From Lithospermum erythrorhizon (lineage: Eukaryota > Streptophyta > Magnoliopsida > Boraginales > Boraginaceae): a DNA stretch of 64,000 nucleotides. The notes beneath the pieces were generated by a model. The model made no database searches. It saw nothing but the letters and a program-made list of their open reading frames with translations, and was not told where the DNA came from. Where the stretch lies: assembly GCA_019722365.1 (NCBI GenBank), contig JADFUC010000949.1, positions 62,001-126,000 on the forward strand, given 5' to 3'. The translations under genes and the position numbers were made by a program. This document shows, one piece after another, positions 1 through 11,391 of this stretch. How positions within the stretch are numbered: position 1 is the first letter of the stretch; the number at the start of each line of letters is the position of its first letter.

Positions 1-405
1 GAGTTATTCCGTGATCTCGATTAGCAATTGATTAAACTTGCAAGTTTAACCCGATTGATGTTCGTCAACGTATATATTTGAGCAAAATATATAAATGTTA
101 GAAAATACATTTCTCGGTAAAGGCCAAGTCTGGATTTAATTTTTAGGTTTCATGAAATATTAATTTAAAAGAATATCGTTTTAATATGTGTGGGCATACG
201 AGCTCGGATAATAGTAAAGTTGTATAATAATAATAATTGACCAAATTCTTGTGTTATACTTGATTAATGGTAAGATCCTTGTCATTTCATGTACGCTTAA
301 ATTATCATGAACCACTTAAGTTCCGGTAATCACGTTTAACCCGACCGGTAAATGAATTGATACCACAATTGGCGCAGCAGACGCGATAAAAGGGAATCAG
401 TGCAA
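1..405 (-). repeat. LTR fragment of copia family 1 (truncated by window edge)
   Basis: This stretch matches, in the same orientation, the LTR copies at 45846-46790 and 53347-54188. Shared blocks include the run of ataat repeats followed by attgacca, the segment 'taaattatcatga' and 'taaatgaattgatac'. Those copies are reverse complements of the LTRs at 21400 and 33299, so this copy is minus-strand. The match fades at about 405 and runs off the left edge. No internal retrotransposon sequence follows on the right, so it may be a solo or truncated LTR. Confidence 0.7.
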
Positions 406-435
406 ATTTGATTTTTCAACTGATGGTAGGGGTGT

Positions 436-670
436 CGGTAATAAAATAAATCAAAAATAAAATTAATTAAATAAATTAATCGGTAGAGATTGTCGGTAAT
501 AAAATAAATCAAAATAAATTAATTAAATAAAGTGTCGATGCGGTGTCGGTAAAAAATAAATCAAAAATAAAATTAATTGATAAAGTGTCGGTTAGGTGTC
601 GGTAATAAAAATAAATCGAAAAGAAATTAAAATGTTTGATTGTGTCGGTTGGGTGTCGGGTAGCCCGAAC
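436..670. repeat. Tandem array, unit about 52-57 bp, built on 'gtgtcggtaataaaataaat'
   Basis: Four to five imperfect units begin near 434, 491, 547, 596 and 651. Each has a gtcggt core followed by an A/T-rich tail (aaataaatcaaaaataaaattaatt). The array lies directly next to the LTR fragment on its left. A further isolated gtgtcggt block occurs near 800. Confidence 0.75.
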
Positions 671-1025
671 CCCAAGCCGAACTGGTAACCTATCTACATG
701 TAGTCTCGGTTTAGATTAGCCGGTATGAAATTTAGTGTGGCGATTAGGCGTGATCGATTAAATATCTCTGCAAACCTTTTGGCCAAGCAATTAAACATGG
801 TGTCGGTAGGGTGTGGGTTCGGGTAATAGCATTCTAACTGTTTTTACAGTAGTGTTTGTTTAAGAACAACAAAAAATTACGGCCAGAAATTATTCAGCAA
901 CAGTTTAATTATCTTTGAAAAGCAATACATACAAAATAAATAAAATCTAGATTTAACAAAATATAACCCAAAAAAATACATATAGTTTGATTTACTAGAT
1001 TTAATAAAATATTAAAAAATATTAA

Positions 1026-1430
1026 TATTAGATGATAATCGAGCATAAAACAAACAAATATAAATATCGAATTGGATACTCACTTTTATATTGTTGGTAG
1101 AAATACCTGAATTTTGAACAAATACAACAAAAAACAAATTAGTATTAGATGATAATCAAACATAAAACAAACAAATATAAATATCAAGATTGGATACTCA
1201 CTTTTTATATTGTTGGTAGAAATACCTAGATTTGAACAAAATACAACAAAAACAAATTAGTATTAGATGATAATCGAACATAAAACAAACAAGTAATGAA
1301 AATGAAATACAAAATGAAATGATACCCACTTTTTATATTGTTGATAAAGAATATCCCCAGATTTGACAAAAAATATAAGAGAATGAATCTAATTAGTACC
1401 ATATAATAATGAAACATAAAACAAACTAGT
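1026..1430. repeat. Tandem array, unit about 117 bp, 3.5 copies
   Basis: The marker 'tattagatgataatc' recurs at 1026, 1143 and 1261, with a degraded copy near 1394, giving spacings of 117, 118 and about 133 bp. Each unit also contains 'cataaaacaaacaa', then 'atactcactttttatattgttg' split by small indels. The array ends about 1.1 kb upstream of the sucrose transporter start codon. I see no gene between 1440 and 2390, only A/T-rich sequence. Confidence 0.8.
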
Positions 1431-2394
1431 AATGAAATTGAAATACAAAATAAAAATACAAATACTTTTGAAGAATCTATTTTAGAAAAAGGAAGGAAGT
1501 AGTGAAATAGATCTCTATATATAGAAAAAATAGAGAAGAATTCTTAAATTCCAAATTTTCAAATCTCGTCGTTCTTGGTCTTATTTGATGTTTAAAATTT
1601 TTATTTTTAAATCAAAAATTTCATAAGTTAAAATCAAAATTTCAAAATAATTTAAGCTAAATGGAATTCTTTCTTTATGTGATATTTAAAAAATGTCATT
1701 TCAGCAAAAATTTCATAAGCTCCCGTCAAAAAATTGAAATGATTTGGCTAGAGTAGATTCTTTTTGTCTAAATATAAAGCGAAAAAGCAGCAAAGATGTG
1801 CATTTGTCTTTTTCGTCTTTGTTCTTTGTTATATAATATTTTATTCTTTCTTTCAGCAATGATTTATGTTAAAAACTTGATTTGATGTGATTGTTGAGTC
1901 ACTTATACAAAAGAATGATCAAACTACCATTATAAATTCATTATCATCAATTCTTTTTAAATATGTGATATGCATTTATGACAAAGTTTGAGATTAATTG
2001 CAAAAATCTTTTATTTCCTATGATTTTATGTTTATTTTCATATAAATTAATGACAAAAAAAGACAAGATATGAAGCTTTATTCGTATTTGTAATTTTTTT
2101 TTGATGAATAGAAAAATAATACGATGAATTTATCGTTTTTAAATCTTTTAACTTTAAGAAATTTTTCAAAAGCAATTTGATTACATGAATTTTAAATCCT
2201 TAACTTTATAAATTAATACCGTCTTTTGTAGTATAAAGGGCAGTGCATCGATAAATTTTTTATACTTTTCCAAATAGTGAACTCAATAGTCCTTCTAGCC
2301 AAAAAAAAGTCAAAATGTAGGTAGGTATGGTTAGATTGACTCCGAAATTGTTATAAATACCATACACTCACATGAATTACATTCTAATGTTCCT

Positions 2395-2403
2395 TATATA
2401 TAA
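2395..2403 (+). promoter_or_regulatory. Candidate TATA box of the sucrose transporter
   Basis: The string tatatataa lies 116 bp upstream of the ATG at 2519. A second TATA-like string (ttataaata) is at 2351. The region between is A/T-rich with no intervening ATG. The assignment rests on position and motif only. Confidence 0.4.
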
Positions 2404-2518
2404 GTCATTCCTTCACTCTCCATAAATAAATATAAGTCGTCAAATAAAGAATCAAGAGAGATAGAGAGGCATTTTGTAGCTATTAGCTAGGAACACAAAT
2501 TAATTAAAGAGTAATATT

Positions 2519-4772
2519 ATGGCCATTACTACTGGTAACGGAAAAGGTTGTTTACAAGTTGAGGAATCGTCGATATCCTTTGTACAAAATGGTGATGGTG
2601 GCTTCCATAGCAGCCGGAGTTCAATTTGGGTGGGCCCTACAACTCTCTTTGCTGACTCCATGCGTTCAGCTATTGGGAATCCCTCACAGATGGGCAGCTT
2701 ACATATGGCTTTGTGGGCCCATCTCCGGCATGATCGTACAACCTCTGGTGGGATACTACAGCGATAGCTGCGGCTCTAGGTTTGGTCGCCGCCATCCTTT
2801 TATTGCAGGCGGAGCCCTTCTTGTAGCGGTTGCTGTTTTCCTCATTGGATATGCCGCCGATCTTGGTCACGTCTCTGGTGACCCTCTCGGCAATGTCGCT
2901 AAGCCTCGTGCCATTTCTGTGTTTGTTGTTGGCTTTTGGATTCTTGATGTCGCCAACAATACCTTACAGGTACATGCATGCCTAATTGTACTTCCAAAAG
3001 AGCATAACTAGTGTTAGATTTAAAAATACATGGCCGCCGCATTGCATGCATGCATGGAATACTTCGAACATTATTACTGATGAGTAATTTGCCTTTTCTA
3101 TATATGAGACATAGAATGTAGATAACGGAGTGTGCTAGCTACCACACTATTACATACTGTATAATAGTAAGTATCTTGGTTTTGCATAAATAATGAATTG
3201 AATGAATGAATATAAATACAGGGACCATGCAGGGCATTTTTAGCTGATTTATCAGGTGGAAACAGCAACAAAATGAGAATAGCGAACTCAGCATTCTCAT
3301 TCTTCATGGCGGTAGGGAACGTATTAGGTTATGCATCCGGTTCATATACCAAACTCTACAAAATATTCCCATTCTCAAAGACAACAGCTTGTGATGTCTA
3401 TTGTGCAAATCTGAAATCATGTTTCTTCCTCTCCATAGCCCTGCTCTTAACCTTAACAACCATAGCATTGACCTTAATTAAAGAACCATTACCACAATAT
3501 AATAATAACAATAATAATAATAATAATAATGATAATGATGGAGATGAAAATGATGAAGTTGTAAAGTCGTCAAGGTTGTGTGTGAAGGCTCCCTTTGTGG
3601 GAGAAATGATAGGTGCACTGAAAGATCTACCAAAGCCGATGAGGGCGTTGTTGATGGTAACAAGCCTGAATTGGATGGCATGGTTTCCCTTCTTGTTGTT
3701 CGATACAGATTGGATGGGGAAAGAAGTGTACGGAGGAGTACCAAATGTGGGAGAATTATATGAGCATGGTGTTCGAGCTGGATCATTAGGTCTCATGCTT
3801 AATTCGATAGTGTTAGGTATGACTTCAGTTTTGATTCCTCTGGGGTCAAAGATAGTAGGAGGAATGAAGAGATTGTGGGGAGGGGTTAATTTCATATTAG
3901 CAATAAGTTTGGGGTTGACAGTATTGGTAACAAAGTTGGCCGAACAATCAAGGCAGTACGGGGCGGAAGGCCTTGAGCAACCTCAGCAGGGGATTAAGGC
4001 TGGAGCATTGGCTCTATTTGCTGTTCTGGGCATTCCCCAAGCGGTTAGTTTTCAGTTCTTAATTAACAACAATTCATACTCAATTACTCATTCTTTCACA
4101 CTATCCATATTATCATTGTACGTATTGTAAATCTGTTTGGTCTGTATTAATAAGGGTGGGAGGTGGCAAGCAAACTACAGTGTCGGCTACAAGCTGGATC
4201 CATTATCTCGAACCATATTAACAACTACAGTACTTTTTTGAACAGATAACATTCAGCATACCCTTTGCTTTAGCCTCTATTTTCTCTCGGCAATCGGGCG
4301 CAGGACAAGGTATAGTAAACTAAAGTTAGTAATAAGTTCTTTGAAAATAATAATTCCGCCTCCCTCCTCTTAATATCTGATAATTGATAATGAAACTAGC
4401 TAGTAAATCTTCATTGGATGGAAGAATAATAAATATATTCAATATTATTTTATAATGGAGCATGCAGGTCTGACACTTGGTGTCCTCAATCTCGCCATAG
4501 TTATACCTCAGGTACGTATGCACTATGGTGTCATCATACTATTTTAATATGGATGGCTGGGATGAATAATAATGGATATATTTTGGTGGGAGATGTAGAT
4601 GTTGGTGTCTGTATTGAGTGGAGCTTGGGATGAGTTATTAGGAGGTGGCAATCTACCAGCATTTATAGTTGGTGCGGTGTCCGCAGCGGCAAGTGGGATA
4701 TTGGCATTCACTCTCCTCCCATCTCCGCCACCTGATGCTCCAACTAAGCCTATCGCTGCCGCCTTTCATTGA
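2519..4772 (+). CDS. SUT: Sucrose transporter (SUC/SUT type I, MFS), with a 1-nt frameshift near its start
   Basis: Proton-coupled sucrose carrier of the plasma membrane, 12 membrane segments, used in phloem loading or sink uptake. Proposed exons: 2519-2969, 3222-4043, 4246-4309, 4468-4511 and 4599-4772, all with GT-AG introns and joining in phase to about 512 aa, the family's usual size. Family motifs seen: [28 protein letters not shown] (the conserved His near residue 65 in SUC1-type carriers), the MFS loop motif [21 protein letters not shown] at the exon 1/2 junction, and [14 protein letters not shown] across exons 2/3. The reading frame that starts at the ATG 2519 gives LQVEESS, then shifts; the conserved YKMVMVAS follows in another frame, so about one extra base lies near 2573. 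An in-frame ATG at 2589 could still yield a protein lacking only the cytosolic N-terminus (494 aa). The central loop carries a poly-Asn tract (3498-3530). Family is certain; paralogue is not. Confidence 0.93.
3498..3531 (+). repeat. (AAT)n microsatellite coding for poly-Asn in the transporter's central loop
   Basis: About ten AAT/AAC codons in a row encode asparagine, followed by an acidic DNDGDENDE stretch. This is the large cytosolic loop between membrane segments 6 and 7 of sucrose transporters, where length is tolerant. Confidence 0.85.
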
Positions 4773-5839
4773 AATCCCAAACAAACCTTCCTCGCTCGCT
4801 CTTCAATAATTGTTATGTACTGTATATGTTCATCATTATGTTGTTAAGTACGTACGTAATGTAGCTAGTATCATTAATAAATGTAGTATGTGTTTCGATC
4901 CCTTTTTCGTTTAATAGACTTAATAACTTCATTTTTGATTTAGTATGTTTGTATTAGCATCATATCCTCTTATAGTGCGCCCAAATGCCCAATCAACATT
5001 ATTTATCATTTAAGGGGATCGACGAGATAGAGCCTGAATATCCACCTCAATACCTTTATAAAATGAACTACAACGTAAGGGGGAAATGATCAATAATGAA
5101 TGGAAGTGATGAAACATTATTGAAATTGAAATGAAATATCAATCAGTTTACCCAATCGGCTATAATGGGATCTAGGTAACATGAATCGTCGTCTATAAAA
5201 AGGTAAAATTTAAGAAGTGATGATTTATCCAATAAGAAGATGATGATAATGAAGATGGTGGTTAGAGTGCTCAAGAAAAAAGACTTTGTCATAATAAAAA
5301 ATACAGTAAAACATCGCTTAATATGCAATACTTAATTTTAATTTTTACGATATGATGAATCGTCATTTTGGGATCTCAAATGGTCAATTTACCTAAATCA
5401 GTTGGTTAAGGTCTAGTTTGAAATTAAAATAGTTGAAAATTCATATTGGACAAAAGAAATTTTCAAAATTGTATAAACGTAAGTAATATTTTATTAATAG
5501 CTACTTCTATATTATCTATTATTTTCTCCTTCAATAGTTTTATTAATATTTTAGCTATTACCTAGTATTAAAGTTAGGTCCACGTGTTATTTTCTGAAAA
5601 ATAAAATTTATGTATTATATGTATCATTGCGAATTTCCTCTTTGTTAAAAGAGAATCCAATTATTTTAACAATAAAATTGAACGATTGTAAAAAATAAAT
5701 AAGATGAGGAAACAATTTAAGAAAATAAAATTAATTTGAAAATATAACAATACTAGAGGGGGCCAGGCTTTATTAATCGATTTATTAGTAAAATAAGGTA
5801 AAAAAGGGTGTAATGATTAGTTGTCGGTTGGAGATTCCA
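4773..5839. other. Intergenic: sucrose transporter 3' UTR and hydrolase 5' region
   Basis: The segment holds the transporter 3' UTR, with a possible poly(A) signal (aataaa near 4875), and then A/T-rich spacer. No coding similarity is visible. The upstream ATG at 5813 is in frame with the hydrolase ATG at 5840 and could be an alternative start adding nine residues. Confidence 0.5.
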
Positions 5840-8800
5840 ATGGAGGGATACAATGAGGTGTTGCGGGGGGCGATGGAGATACCTGGATGGCATTACGTGG
5901 TGGGGATGGTGATGCTATGGATGCTGTTTCTATACAACTTCCTGGAATTCCATTTCTTCCAAGACCTCTTCACTGCCTTCCGAGGCTCTCCTGTTTCTCT
6001 CACTTATCATTCCTCCTCCCCTATCTATCACCACATTGTTTCCAATTGTCCAATCCTGCTTGGAAGGCACTTCAATTCCATTGCATTGAATGTCTGATCA
6101 TTGTGTTTATATTGACTTCCTCTTTTCACTGCTTGGAAGGCACTTCACCACACCTTGGCTTTGCAGTCCTCATGTCCAAACCACATTTATAAATTTCTTT
6201 GGGCGACCTCCTCCTTTTAGCTATCGACGGTAAGCCATGCTTGTAAACTGTTTAATGCAAGAATCATATTGATTTATATTGAAAATAGTAGACTAAGATA
6301 ATGCTATCTGACCTCCCTCTAATGTTTATAATTGTTTTTGTAGTTCGCATAAAATATCAGTAAATTTAATTTGTGAATTGAAGTGCACCAAGTTGGTTTA
6401 ACTCGGAGATACATGAGACCATATTTCCTCTGATTCGTTTCATATTGTAGTCGAATGTTTAGACATAACCGGCTATGTGCTGTAACAAGCAACTGAATAG
6501 ACTGTACTTCACTATCCATTGTTTCATTTTTTTTCTTACTTATAGCCCCGATAGCCGATATTATGAATGCTCAATTCTACCATACTTTGTATGTTCTGCA
6601 TAGTTTCCTTGCATTTTTTAGTGGCTCTCTGTACGGGATTTTGTGGACCTTTAGTTTCACTCAAATGTTCTAGTGGCTCTCTGTACAGGATTTTGTGGAC
6701 CTTTAGTTTCACTCAAATGTTCCAAATATACAATACAGTTATTTGGATCTCATCTATCATCAATTAACTATGTCAGGGAAATGTTTCATGCATCCGATGG
6801 AGGGACTATTGCTTTGGATTGGCTAACAAGATCTGATGTTAATTCAATTTTATCATCTTAGGTAGATGGTCCTTTGAGTTCTCTAAGTTAACCACATTCC
6901 ACAGAGTACTAAAATGACCCGGGGCTGTGCCATATTTGGCTAGTGAGATATATCTTCTGCGATGTTAACCCTTACGTCCACACATCATTCTTCAATTTTC
7001 AAATAAGCATTTGGATGCTAACTTTATAATTTCAATACATGTCTTATTATTCATGATTTTATGTTCTCTGTGATTGAGTTGATAATTATATGATACATTC
7101 TCTCAGTATTATGACAATTGATTATACAGTTAAGGGTGGTCCTGTGCACAATAACCATTCAATTCGCAAGAATGATAGAAGTCCTATTATGGCAGTGATA
7201 CCGGGATTAACAAGTGATTCTGCTTCTCCTGTAAGTTTTAACTTGACCATATACTTTTTAAATTACTTCACCGGCTATTTATGCTCCATGGGTATCAACA
7301 GTTTATGCCTTTGGCTTTTGCTCTCTTTCTCTAATTGTCTATTAAGATTTTCAGGATCATGATTTAACTAATGAGCAAGTTATCAATGTCTTAATTTTCA
7401 ACTCATCTCTATATTCACTGCAGTATCTGCAACAACTCGCTTTCTGTTCAGCAAAACGTGGATGGGATGTTGTCATCATTAATCATCGTGGTCTGGGTGG
7501 CATTTCCATCACTGTGAGTTTTTCTTGTAGGTTCATGCTTGTAATTGATTCCTTTTTCTTATCTTAACATTTTCAAGCTCCCTTGAAAATGTGGCATCAA
7601 GTTGACATTTTTTGAAGAGCATTTTCATAATGCAAAGTAGTGTAGATTTGGTTCCTATGTTATCTATTGTTTACACCCCACTAGTGTCAACAGAATTTAG
7701 CCTGATACCTGGCCGTCTACCTCTTTGATAGAACACATAACACTTAAATATGCTTGGAAATTGGATTTTTCAATTTTTCTAAAAGATCTTAAAGGTTACC
7801 ATGTAATATCCTTACATTTTTGCAGTCTGATTGCTTTTATAATGCGGGGTGGACTGAAGATGTACGGGATGTCAACGGTTACCTACATCAGAAATATCCC
7901 GACGCCCCATTATTCTTAGTTGGAACAAGCATTGGTGCAAACATACTGGTATGTGGTAACTCTTCTTTTATGCAGAAATTAATATTTCTCTTAGTTTCTA
8001 TACCACTCTCTGAAGGGGTGAGGAATTAAATGTCTGCATTACTCTTCCATGTCATTTTCACCTTTCTTTAATTGAAGATTGGTGAAAACGTCAAGTTGAG
8101 ATTTCATCTTATTGGTTATGTGATTGAGGTGATAATGATAAATGGGCAATTTTCTAAAAAAACTCTTAGGTAAAGTACCTGGGAGAACATGGGGAAGACG
8201 TTCCTGTTGCAGGGGCTGTGGCTGTCTGCTCTCCCTGGGATCTTTTGGTAAAAATATTAATTTAAATTGATGTAATTGAAGAGCTTAAAATTAAATGCAA
8301 TAATCTTGTAATTCTTAAATGAGAAAGTCATGGCTAGAATATGAGTGATATTCCTGTTATAATTTCTTATGTTAGTTATAATGAATATTCTTCATGGGAA
8401 TGATTCTTCTAAGCTGTAAGTTGAGAATTTAGCATGAAGAGGATATGGTTTCAATGATCCTTGCTTCTAACGTTTTCCACCCACCCTTATAGCAGGGTCC
8501 TGTACTCCTGTATCCCAAAAGTAAAATTGATGCATGCCTTGCGTGGGTCGACTTCAGCTCATGAAATGCTTCAACTATACTTCATGTTGATGTTGGTTGA
8601 TTAAAAATATACATTCCTCGAACCACAAATTCACACTATCCCTTTCATCTCTGATTTGCAGATCGGCTCCAGGTTTATAGCTCGTCGACTTGTTCAGAAG
8701 TTATATGACAGAGCTCTTACTATTGGCCTGCAAGGTTATGCGCAATTGTATGCTAGCTTGACCCTCTTTAAATGATAATTATCAAAGAAACTTTCTTCTG

Positions 8801-11056
8801 ATTTCTGTTTGGCATAACTAATGTTTTGTGCAATTTATCATTTGCAGACATCAAAATCGATATTCCCGCTTAGCTGATTGGGAGGGGATCAGAAAGGTTG
8901 TATGCTCTCTGCTTTTTTTCTATTACTAAAGCCCAATAAAACTTTAGTTTTTAGCATTATTCACAGTCCAGAATCGTTTCTATATTATTTTTCTTAGCAT
9001 TATTCACAGTCCAAACACTTTAGTATTCTTAATTCCAGTAATCACTTTCTCCTACCCACAACTTTCGTGCCAATAGATCCGACTCCACCAAGTTTAGTTT
9101 TTTATAAGCTTTTTAGGGTCAGCTATACAAACATGGTATTACATTATCTTTTAATACAATTAATAAGCCGGTAAGGCTTGCATGTGAATCACTTTCTTAT
9201 GTATGATGTTTTTCATATGTTTTTGCATGTTGAGTATTCTTAGATAGATTATTACATTTTGTTTTTTTATCTTTCCACTCAACTAATAGGATTTGTTTCC
9301 TTGTTCTTGAAGTCACGCTCTATTAGGGATTTTGACATGTATGCTACATGTCTTGTTGGAAAATATGAGGTACTCTCTCCCTCTCCCTCCCCTCGCTCTC
9401 TCCTCCCTCCCTCCCTGTCCCTGTCCGTCCCCCTCCCTATGTGTGTGTATGCTTGTTGCCTCACTATTTCTCTTTCTCTACATGACTTTGTGATATCTCC
9501 TTTGTAAGACGGTGGATACGTACTATAGGAGATGTAGCAGTTCACCATATGTGGGGTCTGTTTCAGTGCCACTACTATGTATAGGTGCATTAGATGATCC
9601 AGTATGCACTGTTGAAGCCATTCCATGGGATGAATGCAGGTGGAGTTCTCTTTCATTTATGAATTATCTAATGCCATTGATCTGCTATTCCCATATGAGC
9701 ATCCAAATTGATTTCATAAAGTGAATAATGTGATGATATCTTCTTCCTTGTTCTATTATCGCAGAGCAAATAAAAATGTTGTCCTAGCCATGTCGCAGCA
9801 TGGAGGACATCTAGCATTTTTTGAAGGAATTACTGCATCTAGCCTATGGTATTTTCAACCATGTCGTTACACTTCTCCTTTAATTTTTTCTTTTTATACT
9901 CCCCTCTTCATTTTGGTGGGAACGAAATATGTAAAAGAACATTTAATTTTCACCTTGCTGAATTTAAAGGTAGGTTAGCATGATAAAAGACTCTTGTTAT
10001 GTTGTTTCAGTGAACTTGATCTTTTAGTACCTACCTACATAAAATTCTTTCATCATACTGTAAAAGCTGACATGCTGAAACCAGATATAAATATGTATCC
10101 TATTCAAACATCAAACAATAATATCTTAGCTCTCAAGCAGTAGTCACCAACACATAACACAATTGCAATTGTAACATTTATTAGGCTACTGTGAAGTCTT
10201 GACATGTTTGTTAATGATCAATCTGTTTCAGCTGTTCAATTTCAAATTAAGCTCAACATGTGGTTTCACCCCTTAATTTTTGGTGTACCATTTTGCAGGT
10301 GGGTAAGAGCAGTCAATGAATTCCTTGAGGTTCTACATGGCAGTCCTTTGATGCATAAACAGAAGAAGGTATATTTGGTCACATATATGAAGCAACCTAC
10401 ATGGATAGTGATTTTAGCTACATTTGTCTCTGTTCTTGGCTTGTGAATATAGTTCGAGATGGCAGTATTTTTGTAGATTCTTAGAGTATCAAGAAATTCT
10501 TTAGCATAGCTTGTTTATTTGTGATTGTAGTGCTGAGATTTGCTGGTCACTCTGATGACTAAGCTTTTGCAACTTGCTCTTCTTCTATTCCTGTCAGGAA
10601 CATAACAATAGCTCTCATCCTACTATGCAATCTTCAATTGATCATGCACCATACATCAGTGTCTCCGATGGAATGGTAGCAGCAATGGGGAATGAGCAGA
10701 CCTCAGCTGATTTAATTGTAGAATCGTCCAGAAAAGAAGAAACCGAGAAGAAGCAGGAAGCTGATGAATGTATTTCAGAAGGTACACATATGCTTACAAA
10801 AGAGGAAAAGTCTAATAGCTATTCATCAGCACCTGATTCTTCGGAGGAAGTTAAAAAGCCGGATAAGCAGCAGCATGTTGATGTTGTTGATAACAAGTTG
10901 ATTAGAAAGTGTTTGGCTCAGCTTTGTCGGCATAATAAAATGGCAATATGGTTGCTGATGTATATTGCAATGTTTTCTAGCTGGCCCTTGGTAGGAGCAG
11001 CTCTCAAGTTGTTTCGAAGGAAGGCTAAGAAAGACCCAACACTTGATAAAATATGA
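5840..11056 (+). CDS. EMB8-like alpha/beta hydrolase (abhydrolase-1 family), 13 exons, exon 1 disrupted
   Basis: Putative esterase/lipase of the EMB8 (embryogenesis-associated protein 8)/ABHD1-3 family; the substrate is unknown. Exons: 5840-6229, 6777-6838, 7130-7230, 7424-7513, 7826-7948, 8170-8247, 8662-8747, 8848-8896, 9313-9369, 9509-9639, 9765-9848, 10299-10368, 10598-11056. Removing a 73-bp insertion in exon 1 the exons sum to 1707 nt, 568 aa in one frame. Visible features: family motif TPWLCSPHVQTTF; NHRGLGG; nucleophile elbow GTSIGAN (Ser about 225); acid in GALDDPVC (Asp about 351); catalytic His in QHGGHLAFFEG (about 377-380). A Ser/Glu/Lys-rich linker precedes a C-terminal hydrophobic segment (AIWLLMYIAMF), and an N-terminal segment (VVGMVMLWMLFLYNFL) may also anchor it in a membrane. 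Oddities: exon 1 insertion with frameshift (6057-6147) and a non-GT donor at 6838/6839. The stop lies only 73 bp from the retrotransposon block. Confidence 0.88.
6057..6147 (+). repeat. 18-bp direct repeats bracketing a 73-bp insertion in hydrolase exon 1
   Basis: The string tgcttggaaggcacttca occurs at 6057-6074 and again at 6130-6147. The family protein continues from the first copy (CPILLGRHF) directly to TTPWLC, which follows the second copy in a different frame. The 73 nt in between (offset not divisible by 3) brings a stop. No clear GT-AG intron fits the interval. Confidence 0.8.
6620..6723 (+). repeat. 52-bp tandem duplication in hydrolase intron 1
   Basis: Two nearly identical units (agtggctctctgtac..., 6620-6671 and 6672-6723) differ at one internal base. 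It is a recent local duplication in noncoding sequence. Confidence 0.9.
9370..9440 (+). repeat. CT/CCCT-rich low-complexity tract in hydrolase intron 9
   Basis: A pyrimidine run of ctctccctc and ccctgt units directly follows the exon 9 donor (gtactc). It is intronic low-complexity sequence. Confidence 0.8.
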
Positions 11057-11133
11057 TCGTAACTTGATGTGTTGCTAAGCAGCCCCATCCATGTTTGTAA
11101 TCCTAGGAGCTTGAGATGATTTGCTCAAGTTAA

Positions 11134-11391
11134 TGTTATTGTAAGAAATAATGATTTCTTTTATAAAATAATGAGTTTAGAGTACAATTTATACACAATA
11201 GTTAATGGGTCTCCTATATAAAATATTAGGCCTAATAATTAAGAAAAACGCTTATAATAAATACAGTCTTCTACATCGGGAGAAGGTCGACTTTGACACG
11301 CCTTTAACTTCTCCGAACTCTTACCGGCCACCAAACGCCGAAAGATCGGGACATGGGTCATGACCTATAACTCCCCGGCACGCGTTTAACA
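11134..11391 (-). mobile_element. 3' LTR of the outer copia element (E)
   Basis: About 258 bp, homologous to 55248-55520: shared blocks include agaaataatga, aaaataatgagttta, gagaaggtcgact and ccgaa-agatcggg. The inner end reads ...gtttaaca, i.e. TGTTAAAC on the element strand. It is followed by a purine-rich stretch on the minus strand (AGCTTGAGGAGAG, 11392-11404) that fits a polypurine tract. The 5 bp to its left (gttaa, 11129-11133) nearly match gttat at 55521-55525, as expected for an aged target-site duplication. Confidence 0.8.

Noticed and set aside
3398..3895. Long minus-strand frames opposite sucrose transporter exon 2
   Set aside because: They are the antisense of a well-supported coding exon and match no family.
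9279..9656. 125-codon minus-strand frame across hydrolase exons 9-10 and intron 9
   Set aside because: It depends on the antisense of a CT-rich intron tract and has no protein motif.
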